Both the position numbers and the translations under genes were made by a program. The notes under the pieces were generated by a model that had not been told where the DNA came from, ran no database searches, and saw only the letters and a list, made by a program, of their open reading frames with translations. A stretch of DNA of 64,000 nucleotides from an uncultured Algimonas sp. (lineage in GTDB: Bacteria > Pseudomonadota > Alphaproteobacteria > Caulobacterales > Maricaulaceae). This document shows, one piece after another, positions 8,934 through 17,699 of this stretch. The DNA is taken from assembly GCA_937923575.1 (NCBI GenBank), contig CALDUL010000001.1, forward strand, positions 1-64,000, read 5' to 3'. Each line of letters starts with the position of its first letter. Positions within the stretch are counted from its first letter, which is position 1.

Positions 8934-9544
8934 AGGTTTTCCAATTCGGCTTGCAGATTGGCGCGCGCGGGCGCTTCCCACTCATCTGCGAGCGCGTCCG
9001 TCTTGTAGATGCGCGGCATGGCGAGGAAGTGGCGCAGCACGTCGGCGCGACCCTTGCGGTAGAGCGGCCCCGGCACCCACCGATATTCGCGCCGGATGCG
9101 CTGGGTGTAGTCGGAATAGACGTCCGGCGCGGTCGCGAGGATCGACAGGTCGATGTCCAGCATCAGCGCTGTGTCGGGATCGGTCGTATCGCCGTGGTTC
9201 GCGGTCAGGCGTATGGTCTCGTCGATCCAGTCCACCGCGTCCGGCTCCATATGCCCGGCGAGATATGCCCGCGCCATCTCCGCGCTGTCCGCCTCATTGG
9301 TCTTGCTCATCGGCTTGTAGACAGCGTCGTGAAACCAGATGGCCAGCTCGATGAGGTCCGGCCGCGCGGCCGTGTCCCGCCGCGCATCGAGATGGCCGAG
9401 CATGGCGTTGATGTGGGTGGCCGTGTGGTAGTGGCGATGGCGTTCAGAGTGGAGCGTCGCGAGGCGGTCAAACATGCCGTTGTCGGACAAGCCTTGGCGT
9501 GCCAGCAATGCATCCCAGCGGTTACGGTCTAGTCGCGCACTCAC
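8930..9544 (-). CDS. Predicted metal-dependent HD-superfamily hydrolase (COG4339-like)
   Basis: A 204-residue protein with the pattern HYHTATHI near residue 40 and IWFHDAVY about 35 residues later, giving the His...His-Asp metal ligands of the HD fold. Later family stretches are NEADSAEMA, LTANHG and MLDIDLSILA. Members are uncharacterised. The start is set at GTG 9544, which overlaps the TGA of the zinc-ribbon gene (GTGA); an ATG 13 codons upstream would lie inside that gene. Probably co-translated in the hemF-led operon. Confidence 0.83.
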   Translation of the reverse strand: MSARLDRNRWDALLARQGLSDNGMFDRLATLHSERHRHYHTATHINAMLGHLDARRDTAARPDLIELAIWFHDAVYKPMSKTNEADSAEMARAYLAGHMEPDAVDWIDETIRLTANHGDTTDPDTALMLDIDLSILATAPDVYSDYTQRIRREYRWVPGPLYRKGRADVLRHFLAMPRIYKTDALADEWEAPARANLQAELENL

Positions 9545-9894
9545 TCGCCCAGCCTCGCATGAGGTCGGCCACATTTGCGGCATAGATAGTCAATGGCGAG
9601 GATTGCCCCGTTCCAGTGGGTCACCGATGTTTGGCAATTGGGGCAATTGAGCGCCACCGCGTCGGCAATTCTAAGTTTGTCGGAACCAACGACAAACGCC
9701 GTAACCCCTGCGGCGAGGCCCCCGAACAGAAATGCGATCAACCCGACGATCGGGTTGAACATCATGGCCAGCATAACGCTGCCAGAGAGCACCGCGACAA
9801 TAAGGGCGATGGGCGCGAAAATAGAGACCCAAACGCTCCAGCGATCCATTCGCTTTCTCACGTCCAGATACGCCTCGTTCCAAGCTTCACTCAC
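9541..9894 (-). CDS. Small membrane protein with C-terminal zinc ribbon
   Basis: A 117-residue protein with two adjacent hydrophobic segments (about residues 23-43 and 47-69), then a four-cysteine ribbon formed by CPNC and CRKC about 22 residues apart. No family recognised. The GTG at 9894 overlaps the hemF stop (GTGA). The topology suggests a cytoplasmic zinc ribbon anchored to the inner membrane. It sits between hemF and an HD hydrolase with overlaps on both sides, so it is very likely a real, co-expressed gene. Confidence 0.72.
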   Translation of the reverse strand: MSEAWNEAYLDVRKRMDRWSVWVSIFAPIALIVAVLSGSVMLAMMFNPIVGLIAFLFGGLAAGVTAFVVGSDKLRIADAVALNCPNCQTSVTHWNGAILAIDYLCRKCGRPHARLGE

Positions 9895-10751
9895 GGCCAC
9901 TTCACCACCGGCGGCATGCTGCTGAGGATCGTCTTCACATTGCCGCCTGTCTTCAGCCCGAAGGTCGTGCCGCGGTCCCAGAGAAGGTTGAACTCGACAT
10001 AGCGGCCGCGCAGGATGAGCTGTTCTTCGCGCTCTGCCTCCGACCACGGCTCCATCATGCGGCGGCGGGCGATGGGGATATAGGCGTCGATGAAGGCGCG
10101 GCCGACGTCCTGGGTAAAGGCGAAATCGGCGTCCCAGTCTCCGCTGTTGACGCGGTCGTAGAATATTCCGCCGACGCCTCGGGGCTCGTCGCGGTGATGC
10201 AGGTGGAAATACTCGTCGCACCAGTCGCGGTAGCGTTCCCAGTCGCGGCCATGGGCGTCGCAGGGTGCGCGCATGGCGGCGTGGAAGTGGCGGGCGTCCT
10301 CCGTTTCCGGATTGCGCTGGTCGTGCTGCACGGGTGTCAGATCCGCTCCGCCGCCGAACCAGTCCTGCGTCGTCACGATGTAGCGCGTGTTCATATGAAC
10401 CGCCGGCATGCGCGGATTGCGCGGGTGACAGATCAGGCTGATGCCCGCCGCCCAGAAGCGCGGATCCTCATCCGCGCCGGGCACGCGGGCCGCCATCTCC
10501 TCGGTGAACTCGCCCTGGACCGCGCTGATATGAACGCCGCATTTTTCAAACACGCGCCCACGCAGCATGCCGCCGGTTCCGCCGCCGCCATTCTCGACTT
10601 TGCGCAACCACGGCTCGAAGGTGAAGCGGCCGGGCTCTCCGGGGTAGAGGTCGTCCGGCGCATCGTCTTCGACGCGCTGGAGCTCTCGGCAGATGTCGTT
10701 GCGCAGGTCCCTGAACCAGCCGGCGGCGCGTTGTTTTCGTTCGTCGAACAT
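9891..10751 (-). CDS. hemF: Oxygen-dependent coproporphyrinogen III oxidase
   Basis: A 286-residue enzyme that converts coproporphyrinogen III to protoporphyrinogen IX using O2 in heme synthesis. Family signatures include GGGGTGGMLRGRVFEKCGV, NPRMPAVHMNTRY, WFGGGADLTP and the C-terminal stretch WDRGTTFGLKTGGNVKTILSSMPP. Full length. It is the first gene of a tightly coupled run of mostly uncharacterised genes, with DUF3179 24 bases upstream on the same strand. Confidence 0.97.
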   Translation of the reverse strand: MFDERKQRAAGWFRDLRNDICRELQRVEDDAPDDLYPGEPGRFTFEPWLRKVENGGGGTGGMLRGRVFEKCGVHISAVQGEFTEEMAARVPGADEDPRFWAAGISLICHPRNPRMPAVHMNTRYIVTTQDWFGGGADLTPVQHDQRNPETEDARHFHAAMRAPCDAHGRDWERYRDWCDEYFHLHHRDEPRGVGGIFYDRVNSGDWDADFAFTQDVGRAFIDAYIPIARRRMMEPWSEAEREEQLILRGRYVEFNLLWDRGTTFGLKTGGNVKTILSSMPPVVKWP

Positions 10752-10775
10752 GCCGCCACGCTAGGCGGCGCAGAG

Positions 10776-12164
10776 CTATTTGACCAGTTCGCTATTCGGG
10801 TAGCTGGCATGCCATCCGAACCAGAAGGCGCGATGGTAGGGTAGGCGGGGCAACTCCGTGCCGTCCGGGCCGATCAGCTTGGACTCGGTCACGCGAAAGC
10901 TGCGACCATCGCGAGCTTGCGCGCGGTCCGCTCCGTCGAACCGGACCAGCGTCACACCCTTGGGATCATAGACGCGGTTGGCACCGGTCTCGTCGGTCAG
11001 CACGACATAGTCCTGATTTTGGGTGCGGCCGCGGTAGACCGGATTGGCTTGCAGAAATTCGGTCGAGATCGCCGTCGGCTTGCCCGGTCCCTTGAAGCGC
11101 AGGGCCAGGACTTCGGTCTTGTTGGCCAGGCGTGTGTCGGCAAACGGCGTGTTGAACATCAGGTCGTCATCGGCGAAATAGTCGTGATAGGCGACACCTT
11201 CGCGGTAGTCGCGGCGGTGGCCCGTATCGCGCGAGAGCACTTTGGTGTCGGGATGGCGGTCGCGCCACTTCCCCCATGTGGTGGTCACGACGCTGCGGTG
11301 CGGCAGCTCTATGTCTTGGTCGACGAGCGGACCCAGAACAGGCGCGCCCTGCAGCGTATTCCAGAGCGACTGCGTGTCCGCGTCATACATCAGCTTGTTG
11401 GAGCGGTAGAGAAAACCCGACGTGCCGAGCCCGTGGCCCTGCATGTCATAGAGGATGACTGTGCCGCACAGCGTGCAGTAGACGCCTGCGACTTCCACCC
11501 CGCCGACGCGGTCGGTAAACATCTCGTGCCAGGCGAGAATGCGCTTCGGGTAGGCGCGCACGTCGCCATTCACCTCTATGCCGAAGACGATGTCGCCGTC
11601 GTCAAGATAGGCGGCCTCATCGGCATGCAGCATTTTCGGTGCGCGGAGTGGCGGGATACCGTCCTGCCTCACGCCGCCCCAGCGGATCTCGTCCAATCGG
11701 ATGCGGGCGCTCCTTTGGCGGCCCGCGAAATAGCGCTCGAACCGCGGGTCGATGCGTTTGTAGAATTGCGCCTTGAAATCGGCATAGCCCGCGACCGAGG
11801 CTTCAGGCTCGTTCCACAGCCAGCGGTACCAGGCATTGATGTCGCGGCCATAATCCTGGCCGGTCGTCCGGCGCAGCCCGTCCAGGAGCTCCGCGCGCAA
11901 GTTCGGATCGCCGACGTGACCATAGAGCTCCAGCGCGGGCGCGACATAGGCGGCGGAGAAGCGCTCGCGCAGGGCTTGGGCCTTGCCCGCCCGATCACCA
12001 CGCTCAGTCAGCGATAGCAGCAGAGCAGTGTCGTCGGGGGTGAGCTGGTGGGCCGTGGCCGGCGCGGCATAGGCGGGCGCAGGCGAAGTCGCGCCGCTAA
12101 CGATCAGAAAGCCGATCGGAAGGGGCAGGGTGAGTAGCAGGGCAATGAGAGTTGTGCGGGTCAT
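10776..12164 (-). CDS. DUF3179 domain-containing secreted protein
   Basis: A 462-residue protein. The N-terminus is hydrophobic (LIALLLTLPLPIGFLIVSG) and acts as a signal peptide or anchor, with likely cleavage near AYA-AP. The DUF3179 domain includes GIPPLRAPKMLHADEAAYL, EVNGDVRAYP, ILAWHEMF and the cysteine pair VYCTLCGTVILYD, a possible metal or redox site. The later GHRRDYREGVAYHDYF is also typical. The function of the family is not established. It lies between trmL and hemF on the same strand. Confidence 0.88.
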   Translation of the reverse strand: MTRTTLIALLLTLPLPIGFLIVSGATSPAPAYAAPATAHQLTPDDTALLLSLTERGDRAGKAQALRERFSAAYVAPALELYGHVGDPNLRAELLDGLRRTTGQDYGRDINAWYRWLWNEPEASVAGYADFKAQFYKRIDPRFERYFAGRQRSARIRLDEIRWGGVRQDGIPPLRAPKMLHADEAAYLDDGDIVFGIEVNGDVRAYPKRILAWHEMFTDRVGGVEVAGVYCTLCGTVILYDMQGHGLGTSGFLYRSNKLMYDADTQSLWNTLQGAPVLGPLVDQDIELPHRSVVTTTWGKWRDRHPDTKVLSRDTGHRRDYREGVAYHDYFADDDLMFNTPFADTRLANKTEVLALRFKGPGKPTAISTEFLQANPVYRGRTQNQDYVVLTDETGANRVYDPKGVTLVRFDGADRAQARDGRSFRVTESKLIGPDGTELPRLPYHRAFWFGWHASYPNSELVK

Positions 12165-12238
12165 GCGTTCATAGTGAGCATGGATTGAAGGCGTCGCAAT
12201 TCACGCTCGCGGGTCGATCGGTCACGCCTGCGTGAAGC

Positions 12239-12676
12239 TTAATGTCCGGTTTGGCGCAGCGCTTCCCAAGCGGCGATCGCGACAGCGTTGCCGAGATTGA
12301 GCGACCGTGCGCCCGGCGCGAGCGGGATCAGCACAGCGGCGTCGCAGGCGGCATGCACGGCGTCCGGCACGCCACAGGACTCGGCTCCGAAGACGAGGTG
12401 GTCGCCGGGCTGGAATGAGAAGTCCGTCAATGCCGTCGCGCCACGTGTCGTGAACAGCACGCGGCGGGCGGGTGTGTGCGCATAGTCGTCCCAGCTCGCA
12501 TGGCGGGTCAGATCGACCGCGGCGCCGTAATCCATGGCCGCGCGGCGGACATCCTTGCGCGCGAGCGGAAAGCCGAGCGGCTCGATCACGCAGAGCGGCA
12601 GTCCGAAGCAGGCACATGTGCGCAGGATATTGCCGAAGTTCCCGGCGATTTCGGGTTGGTGGAGGACGATGCGCAT
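12239..12676 (-). CDS. trmL: tRNA (cytidine/uridine-34 2'-O)-methyltransferase
   Basis: A 145-residue SPOUT methyltransferase that modifies the wobble nucleotide of tRNA-Leu isoacceptors. It has PEIAGNFGNILRTCACFG at the N-terminus, LVFGAESCGVP (motif 2) and SLNLGNAVAIAAWEAL (motif 3, the knot-forming SAM site). The length matches TrmL. The start at 12676 gives the standard MRIVLHQPEIAGN; an in-frame ATG 23 codons upstream gives an unrelated extension. It is divergent from the hybrid sensor kinase. Confidence 0.93.
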   Translation of the reverse strand: MRIVLHQPEIAGNFGNILRTCACFGLPLCVIEPLGFPLARKDVRRAAMDYGAAVDLTRHASWDDYAHTPARRVLFTTRGATALTDFSFQPGDHLVFGAESCGVPDAVHAACDAAVLIPLAPGARSLNLGNAVAIAAWEALRQTGH

Positions 12677-12802
12677 GGTGCGCCTATGGGACCGAGTGAA
12701 GGAATGGGGAAGAGCGCGATGCCCAGGACCGCCCAACTTGCTCACTGTTGAGATAAATGCTTTGCCGCTTTCACCGGACCGGGCATCTTGTTAGGGCAAG
12801 CT

Positions 12803-15800
12803 GTGAGCGCTGTGGACCCCATCGAAGCCATGCAGGCAGATCCGCACTTCTGCCCCATCATCGGGGTGGGTGCGTCGGCGGGTGGATTGGAAGCCATCAA
12901 CGACATGCTGGGCGCGGTCGAAGAGGGCAGCGATCTCGCTTTCGTCATCGTGCAACACCTCGACCCCACCCATGTGTCTATGATGGCCGAGCTAATGGAT
13001 CGCCGCACGACGCTGAGCGTGCGCCAGATTGCGGGCGGCGAAACGGTGCAGCCGGGCTATGCCTATGTCATCCCGCCCGGCAATAGCCTCGTCATCAATG
13101 ACGGCGTGCTGACGCTGGAGGCCTTTGACGAGCCGCGCGGTGTGCGCCGTCCGATCGATGATTTCTTCTTCAGCCTCGCGCGCGACCAAGGCGCGAATGC
13201 GGCCTGCATCATCCTGTCGGGAACAGGTTCAGACGGTGCAGCCGGACTGCGCGCGATCAAGGAACGCGGCGGCATCTGCGCGGCGCAGCAACCCGATACG
13301 GCGCGATTCGACGGCATGCCCATGTCCGCGATCGGCACGGGATTTGTCGACTTTGTCCTTCCGCCGGAGAAAATCTGCGACCGCATCGCCAATTTCTTTT
13401 CCAACAAGGAAGACAGCGAAGGCCGCGCGGGCAGTATTGCCGATCATATCGATGCGATCTGCGAAGTGCTGAAGGAAACGGTCGGCCACGACTTCTCCGG
13501 CTACAAGCAGTCTACCCTGACGCGCCGGATCGAGCGGCGCATGTATGTTCTGGAAATCACGGAGCCGTCCGACTACCTCGCGCGGATCGAGAACGACACG
13601 CTGGAGTGCGAAGCGCTGCTGCGCGACGTGCTGATCAACGTCACGAGCTTCTTCCGCGACCCCGAGACCTTCAAGGCGCTTGACGAATACGCCGTGTCCG
13701 AACTGATTGAGCGGTCCGATGCCAAGCGGCCGATCCGGGTCTGGGTGCCGGGCTGCTCTTCAGGCGAAGAAGCCTATACCATCGCGATCCTGTTTGCCGC
13801 CGCGCTGGCTGAGCAGGACAAGGAGCGCCGGGTGCAGATCTTCGCGACCGATATCGATGAGCAGATGCTGACGCAGGCGCGTCTGGGTCAATATCCGCTG
13901 TCATCGCTCAAGCATATTCCGGACCATCTGCGCGAGCGTTACACCTTCGGGACAGATGGTCATTTCGAGATCGACGGTCGCATCCGCGACATGGTGCATT
14001 TTTCCTCGCATAGCCTGATCAAGGATCCGCCGTTTTCAAAGCTCGACCTGATCAGCTGCCGAAACCTGCTGATCTATTTCGGTGACGACATCCAGCGCGC
14101 GGTGATCCCGCTGTTCCACTACGCTTTGCGCGATGACGGCTATCTGTTTCTTGGCAGCTCGGAATCGATCGGCGCGAATGAGAAGTTGTTCGCCACGGTC
14201 GACCAGAAAGCGCGGCTTTATAAGCGGGAGCCCGGACGCGGCGCCTATCCCAAGAATTTTCCGGTCACGCGCCGCATCGTCGGCGACAGCTACCGCGCGC
14301 GCAAGGCCCGCCGCCGCGACTTCAACAGCAATGCCGACCCCGACGCGGCCATGGCGCGGCTGCTGGGCCGCTACGCCCCAGCGCATATCATTCTCGACCG
14401 CCATGGCGACATTCTCAGCTCCGCCGGCAAGCTGACGAAATATCTCGACTTCCCGTCCGGCACGCCGACACGTCAGCTCGCGTCGCTCGCGCGCAAGGAC
14501 TTCCGCGAAGCGGTGCAGCCGATGGTGCGCAAGGCGTCGGAGAGCGATCGCCGACAGGCACGTCAGGATGTCGAGGTCCGCTCGGATTACGGCGTGCAGA
14601 CGATCGACCTCGTCGTGGACCCGCTGAGTGACGGCACAAAGCTCGTGGTCATCACTGAGGCCGACGCCTTCCGCCAGGAAATCGCATCCGACATCAGCGA
14701 AGCCCCAGAAGCCATCGACGCGGTGCATGAGCTCGAAGAAGAGCTGCGCGTCACGCGCCTGCGCCTGCGCTCCACGGTCGAGGATCTGGAGACGGCCAAT
14801 GAGGAGCTCAAATCTTCGAACGAGGAGATGATGAGCATGAATGAGGAGCTGCAGAGCTCCAACGAGGAACTCACCACCGTCAATGACGAGCTGAAATCCA
14901 AGGCCGATCAGCTGTCGGGGCTGAACCTCGACATGACACATTTCCTGGAAAGCACGGAGCTGGCGCTGGTCGGGCTGGATTCGGATATGCGGGTGCGCAC
15001 CTTCACCGATAGCATCAAGTCGATTTTCCCGCTCTTATTGTCTGATCGTGGCCGGGCGCTGAGCGAGGTCCGCCAGCTGGTCTATGACGACAATATCATC
15101 CAGGATGCCAAGGCCGTGATGGAGACGGGCGAGAAGATGCAGCGCCTCGTCACCAGCAATGATGGCACGCGCACCTATTCCATGCAGATCCTGCCCTATC
15201 GTCCCAAACTGGGCGGTGTGCACGGCCCTATCGAGGGCGTGACGCTGACATTCTCCGACGTGACCAAATTGTCCGAAGTGCAGACCGAACTGCGCGCCCA
15301 GACCGAAAAGCTGCGCGTTGCGCTGTCGGCCGCGGGGATGGGCGTATGGGATTTCGAGACGGAAACGGGCGTCACCCATGTCGACGGCGTGGTGCGGGAG
15401 TTCTTTTCGATCCCGAAGGACAAGACGGCAGATTTCGACGACTTTATGAACGCCATCCATGAGGATGATCGGGATGATATGGTTGCGTCCCTGGAACGCG
15501 CCGGTGAGACGGGCAAACAGTGGAAGCGAGAATTCCGCGTGCCAAAGCCCGATGGCTCCATCATGTGGCTGGCTGGCGCAGGCCGTGTGCTCGATTCCGA
15601 CGCTGAGAATGCGCGCATGTTCGGCGTGAATTTCGACATCACCGAAGCCAAGGAAGCGCTCGCCGCGCGCGACCTGCTGCTGCAGGAGATGAACCACCGC
15701 GTGAAGAACCTCTTTACCGTCATCATCTCCATGCTCAGCCTGGCTGCGCGCGAAATCCCCGACAGCAAGGAGCTGGTCAAGAAGGTCCGTTCGCAGATCA

Positions 15801-16276
15801 CCGCTCTGGCCGGGGCGCATAACATCACCCAGCGCCGGACCTCGATCCAGAGCGTGTCGTTGGTCGAGCTGATCACCACGCTGATGAAGCCCTACACCTC
15901 GACGCATGATGTCACCTGGCAAGGCCCTGAAATCGATGTGCCAACCGGATCGATCACGCCGCTTGGTCTGATCATGCATGAATGGTCGACAAACGCGCTG
16001 AAATACGGGGCTCTGTCCAGGGACGGCGGCTCACTGATGCTGCAATGGTCGATGCAGCCGGCGGGTGACGGGGAGTCCGAGCTTGTGCTGGAATGGCGCG
16101 AGCAAGGCGGAGATGTGGAACCACCCAAGGACGAGGACGTTGCAGGGTTTGGGTCGAGGCTTGTATCGCTATCGGCACAACAGCTGCGCGCGCGCGTGGT
16201 ATCGGAATGGGAAAAGTCCGGCGTTACTCACAGTCTGTTCATGCCTGTGCCGGATGCTGAGGCCAAACAAGCGTAA
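12803..16276 (+). CDS. CheB-CheR-coiled coil-PAS-HWE hybrid sensor histidine kinase
   Basis: A 1157-residue protein. Domains in order: CheB methylesterase (about 15-190; GVGASAGG, VQHLDPTH, SGTGSDGAAG supply the Ser-His-Asp triad); CheR methyltransferase (205-475; PGCSSGEEAYTIA SAM loop, FATDID); a linker with a weak PAS-like part; a long heptad coiled coil of NEEL/NEEM repeats (640-700); a PAS domain (710-820); a PAS_3/PAC domain (835-950); and an HWE kinase with MNHRVKNLF (phospho-His about 965), HEWSTNALKYGAL and LEWRE. The start is GTG 12803 with AGGG 6 bases upstream; TTG 12788 has no such site. It is followed 27 bases later by a single-domain response regulator, its likely partner. Confidence 0.94.
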   Translation: MSAVDPIEAMQADPHFCPIIGVGASAGGLEAINDMLGAVEEGSDLAFVIVQHLDPTHVSMMAELMDRRTTLSVRQIAGGETVQPGYAYVIPPGNSLVINDGVLTLEAFDEPRGVRRPIDDFFFSLARDQGANAACIILSGTGSDGAAGLRAIKERGGICAAQQPDTARFDGMPMSAIGTGFVDFVLPPEKICDRIANFFSNKEDSEGRAGSIADHIDAICEVLKETVGHDFSGYKQSTLTRRIERRMYVLEITEPSDYLARIENDTLECEALLRDVLINVTSFFRDPETFKALDEYAVSELIERSDAKRPIRVWVPGCSSGEEAYTIAILFAAALAEQDKERRVQIFATDIDEQMLTQARLGQYPLSSLKHIPDHLRERYTFGTDGHFEIDGRIRDMVHFSSHSLIKDPPFSKLDLISCRNLLIYFGDDIQRAVIPLFHYALRDDGYLFLGSSESIGANEKLFATVDQKARLYKREPGRGAYPKNFPVTRRIVGDSYRARKARRRDFNSNADPDAAMARLLGRYAPAHIILDRHGDILSSAGKLTKYLDFPSGTPTRQLASLARKDFREAVQPMVRKASESDRRQARQDVEVRSDYGVQTIDLVVDPLSDGTKLVVITEADAFRQEIASDISEAPEAIDAVHELEEELRVTRLRLRSTVEDLETANEELKSSNEEMMSMNEELQSSNEELTTVNDELKSKADQLSGLNLDMTHFLESTELALVGLDSDMRVRTFTDSIKSIFPLLLSDRGRALSEVRQLVYDDNIIQDAKAVMETGEKMQRLVTSNDGTRTYSMQILPYRPKLGGVHGPIEGVTLTFSDVTKLSEVQTELRAQTEKLRVALSAAGMGVWDFETETGVTHVDGVVREFFSIPKDKTADFDDFMNAIHEDDRDDMVASLERAGETGKQWKREFRVPKPDGSIMWLAGAGRVLDSDAENARMFGVNFDITEAKEALAARDLLLQEMNHRVKNLFTVIISMLSLAAREIPDSKELVKKVRSQITALAGAHNITQRRTSIQSVSLVELITTLMKPYTSTHDVTWQGPEIDVPTGSITPLGLIMHEWSTNALKYGALSRDGGSLMLQWSMQPAGDGESELVLEWREQGGDVEPPKDEDVAGFGSRLVSLSAQQLRARVVSEWEKSGVTHSLFMPVPDAEAKQA

Positions 16277-16303
16277 GCTTGGGGAACTGACACAGGATTG
16301 TTC

Positions 16304-16666
16304 ATGAAGACGTTGGCCAAGCGACGCATCCTGCTCGTGGAAGATGAAGCCTTTATCGCCATGGAGCTCGAAGACATGCTGCTCGATGCGGGCGCGGAAG
16401 TCGTCGGTCCGGTGGCTGACCTGCCGACCGCGCTGGCCGCCGCCGAAGGCGAAGAAATCGACGCCGCCATCCTCGACATCATGCTGGGCCGCGAAGAAGT
16501 CTTTCCAGCCGCCACTGTGCTCGCCACGCGGCAGGTACCCTTCGTCTTCCACTCCGCTCATGCGGAAGCCGATAAGCTCCGCAAGCGCTATCCCGATGCA
16601 GCACTTTACTCAAAGCCGGTTGATACGGAGGCTCTGCTCTCCGGGCTGGCTGAACTGCTGGCCTAA
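16304..16666 (+). CDS. Single-domain response regulator
   Basis: A 120-residue receiver domain only. The acidic pocket is VEDE (residues 12-15), the phospho-acceptor is Asp58 in AILDIMLG, the switch residue is Ser/His in FVFHSAH and the conserved Lys is in YSKPVD. There is no output domain, as is common for partners of HWE kinases. The start is ATG 16304 with AGGA 6 bases upstream. It probably carries the phosphate from the preceding kinase to another protein or acts as a sink. It converges with DUF1289, three bases apart. Confidence 0.92.
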   Translation: MKTLAKRRILLVEDEAFIAMELEDMLLDAGAEVVGPVADLPTALAAAEGEEIDAAILDIMLGREEVFPAATVLATRQVPFVFHSAHAEADKLRKRYPDAALYSKPVDTEALLSGLAELLA

Positions 16667-16669
16667 ACC

Positions 16670-16930
16670 TTAGCTCCGACGCCGGTTCGTCCGCCGCCGC
16701 TTGCGCCGTTCTTCCAATTTCGCGGTCAACTCGGGCATGCGCGCGGGCAGCTCGGCCAGTACGGCCTTGCGTTCTTCTGGCGTTTTCACCGTCCAATAGG
16801 CGATCTCGTCGCGCGTTCGGCCGCAGCCGAAGCAGCGGTCGGTGTCGCGGTCCATCGCGCAAATCAGCACGCAGGGACTGTCCACGGGCTCCAGCGCCTT
16901 GATCTGCTCGGGTGTCATGTCATTGGCCAT
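16670..16930 (-). CDS. DUF1289-family protein
   Basis: An 86-residue protein with the four-cysteine pattern CVLICAMD...CFGCGRTRDEIAYW typical of DUF1289, probably a small zinc or metal-binding module. The C-terminus is strongly basic (ERRKRRRTNRRRS), suggesting contact with nucleic acid. A clear AGGAGAG ribosome-binding site lies before ATG 16930. It is divergent from the cobalamin operon across an 82-base gap that contains an AT-rich palindrome. Confidence 0.88.
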   Translation of the reverse strand: MANDMTPEQIKALEPVDSPCVLICAMDRDTDRCFGCGRTRDEIAYWTVKTPEERKAVLAELPARMPELTAKLEERRKRRRTNRRRS

Positions 16931-16957
16931 GCCGCTCTCCTAGCTGCGGCAAAAGAG

Positions 16958-16979
16958 GATATAAAGGTTTTTTTATATC
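16958..16979. promoter_or_regulatory. AT-rich palindromic operator candidate before the cobalamin operon
   Basis: A perfect 8-bp inverted repeat GATATAAA (16958-16965) / TTTATATC (16972-16979) with a 6-base spacer. It stands out in a GC-rich background and lies 34 bases before the start of the corrinoid gene. The ATATAAAG half-site resembles operators I recall for SahR-type ArsR-family regulators of methionine metabolism; that assignment is an inference. Without a following T-run it is unlikely to be a terminator. Confidence 0.55.
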
Positions 16980-17012
16980 GACTATTAACCCTCTTCTGAC
17001 TATGGCGTTCGC

Positions 17013-17699
17013 ATGAGTGATGAGCCCGAACTGATCCTGCGTGATTTGAACGACGACGACCTCGTCGAGCAGATGAAGGACGACCTCTATGACGGGATGA
17101 TCCCGGAAGTCACAGAGGGCACGCAAATCCTGCTCGAACGCGGATGGGACGCCAATCAAATCCTGACCGAGAGCCTGGTCGAAGCCATGCGCATCGTCGG
17201 TCTCGACTTCGCAGATGGCGTGTTGTTCGTGCCCGAAGTGCTGTCGGCCGCCAATGCGATGAAAGGCGGAATGGGCCTGCTGCGCCCGATCCTGGCGGCC
17301 AGCGAGAACCAGGTTACGGCGGGCCGCGTGGTCATTGGCACCGTCAAGGGCGACATCCACGATATCGGCAAGAACCTCGTCGGCATGATGCTGGAGGGCG
17401 CGGGCTTTGAAGTCTTCGATCTCGGCATCAACACCTCGCTGGACGAGTTCTTGGAGGCCATCGACAAGCACGATCCGCATATTCTCGGCATGAGCGCGCT
17501 GCTCACGACGACCATGCCCTATATGGGCGTGGTCATCGAAGACCTCGAAAAGCGCAATATGCTGAAGAACCTGCCCGTGATGGTCGGCGGCGCGCCGCTC
17601 AACCAGGAATTCGCCGACGCTATCAATGCCAATGCTTACGGCCCCGACGCCGCGACGACGGCCGAGCTCGCCAAGACCATCGTCGGCATCAACAGGTGA
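17013..17699 (+). CDS. Cobalamin (corrinoid)-binding methyl-carrier protein
   Basis: A 228-residue protein with two modules: an N-terminal helical cap (residues about 15-100, B12-binding_2 type, with FVPEVLSAANAMKGGM) and a Rossmann-like B12 domain with GDIHDIGKN (residues 113-121; His116 is the expected lower cobalt ligand), then GMSALLTTTM and VGGAPL. This equals the cobalamin module of MetH or the MtbC/MtgC corrinoid proteins. It carries the methyl group between the pterin methyltransferase downstream and an acceptor enzyme. It is the first gene of a four-gene operon; its stop overlaps the next start (GTGA). Confidence 0.93.
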   Translation: MSDEPELILRDLNDDDLVEQMKDDLYDGMIPEVTEGTQILLERGWDANQILTESLVEAMRIVGLDFADGVLFVPEVLSAANAMKGGMGLLRPILAASENQVTAGRVVIGTVKGDIHDIGKNLVGMMLEGAGFEVFDLGINTSLDEFLEAIDKHDPHILGMSALLTTTMPYMGVVIEDLEKRNMLKNLPVMVGGAPLNQEFADAINANAYGPDAATTAELAKTIVGINR

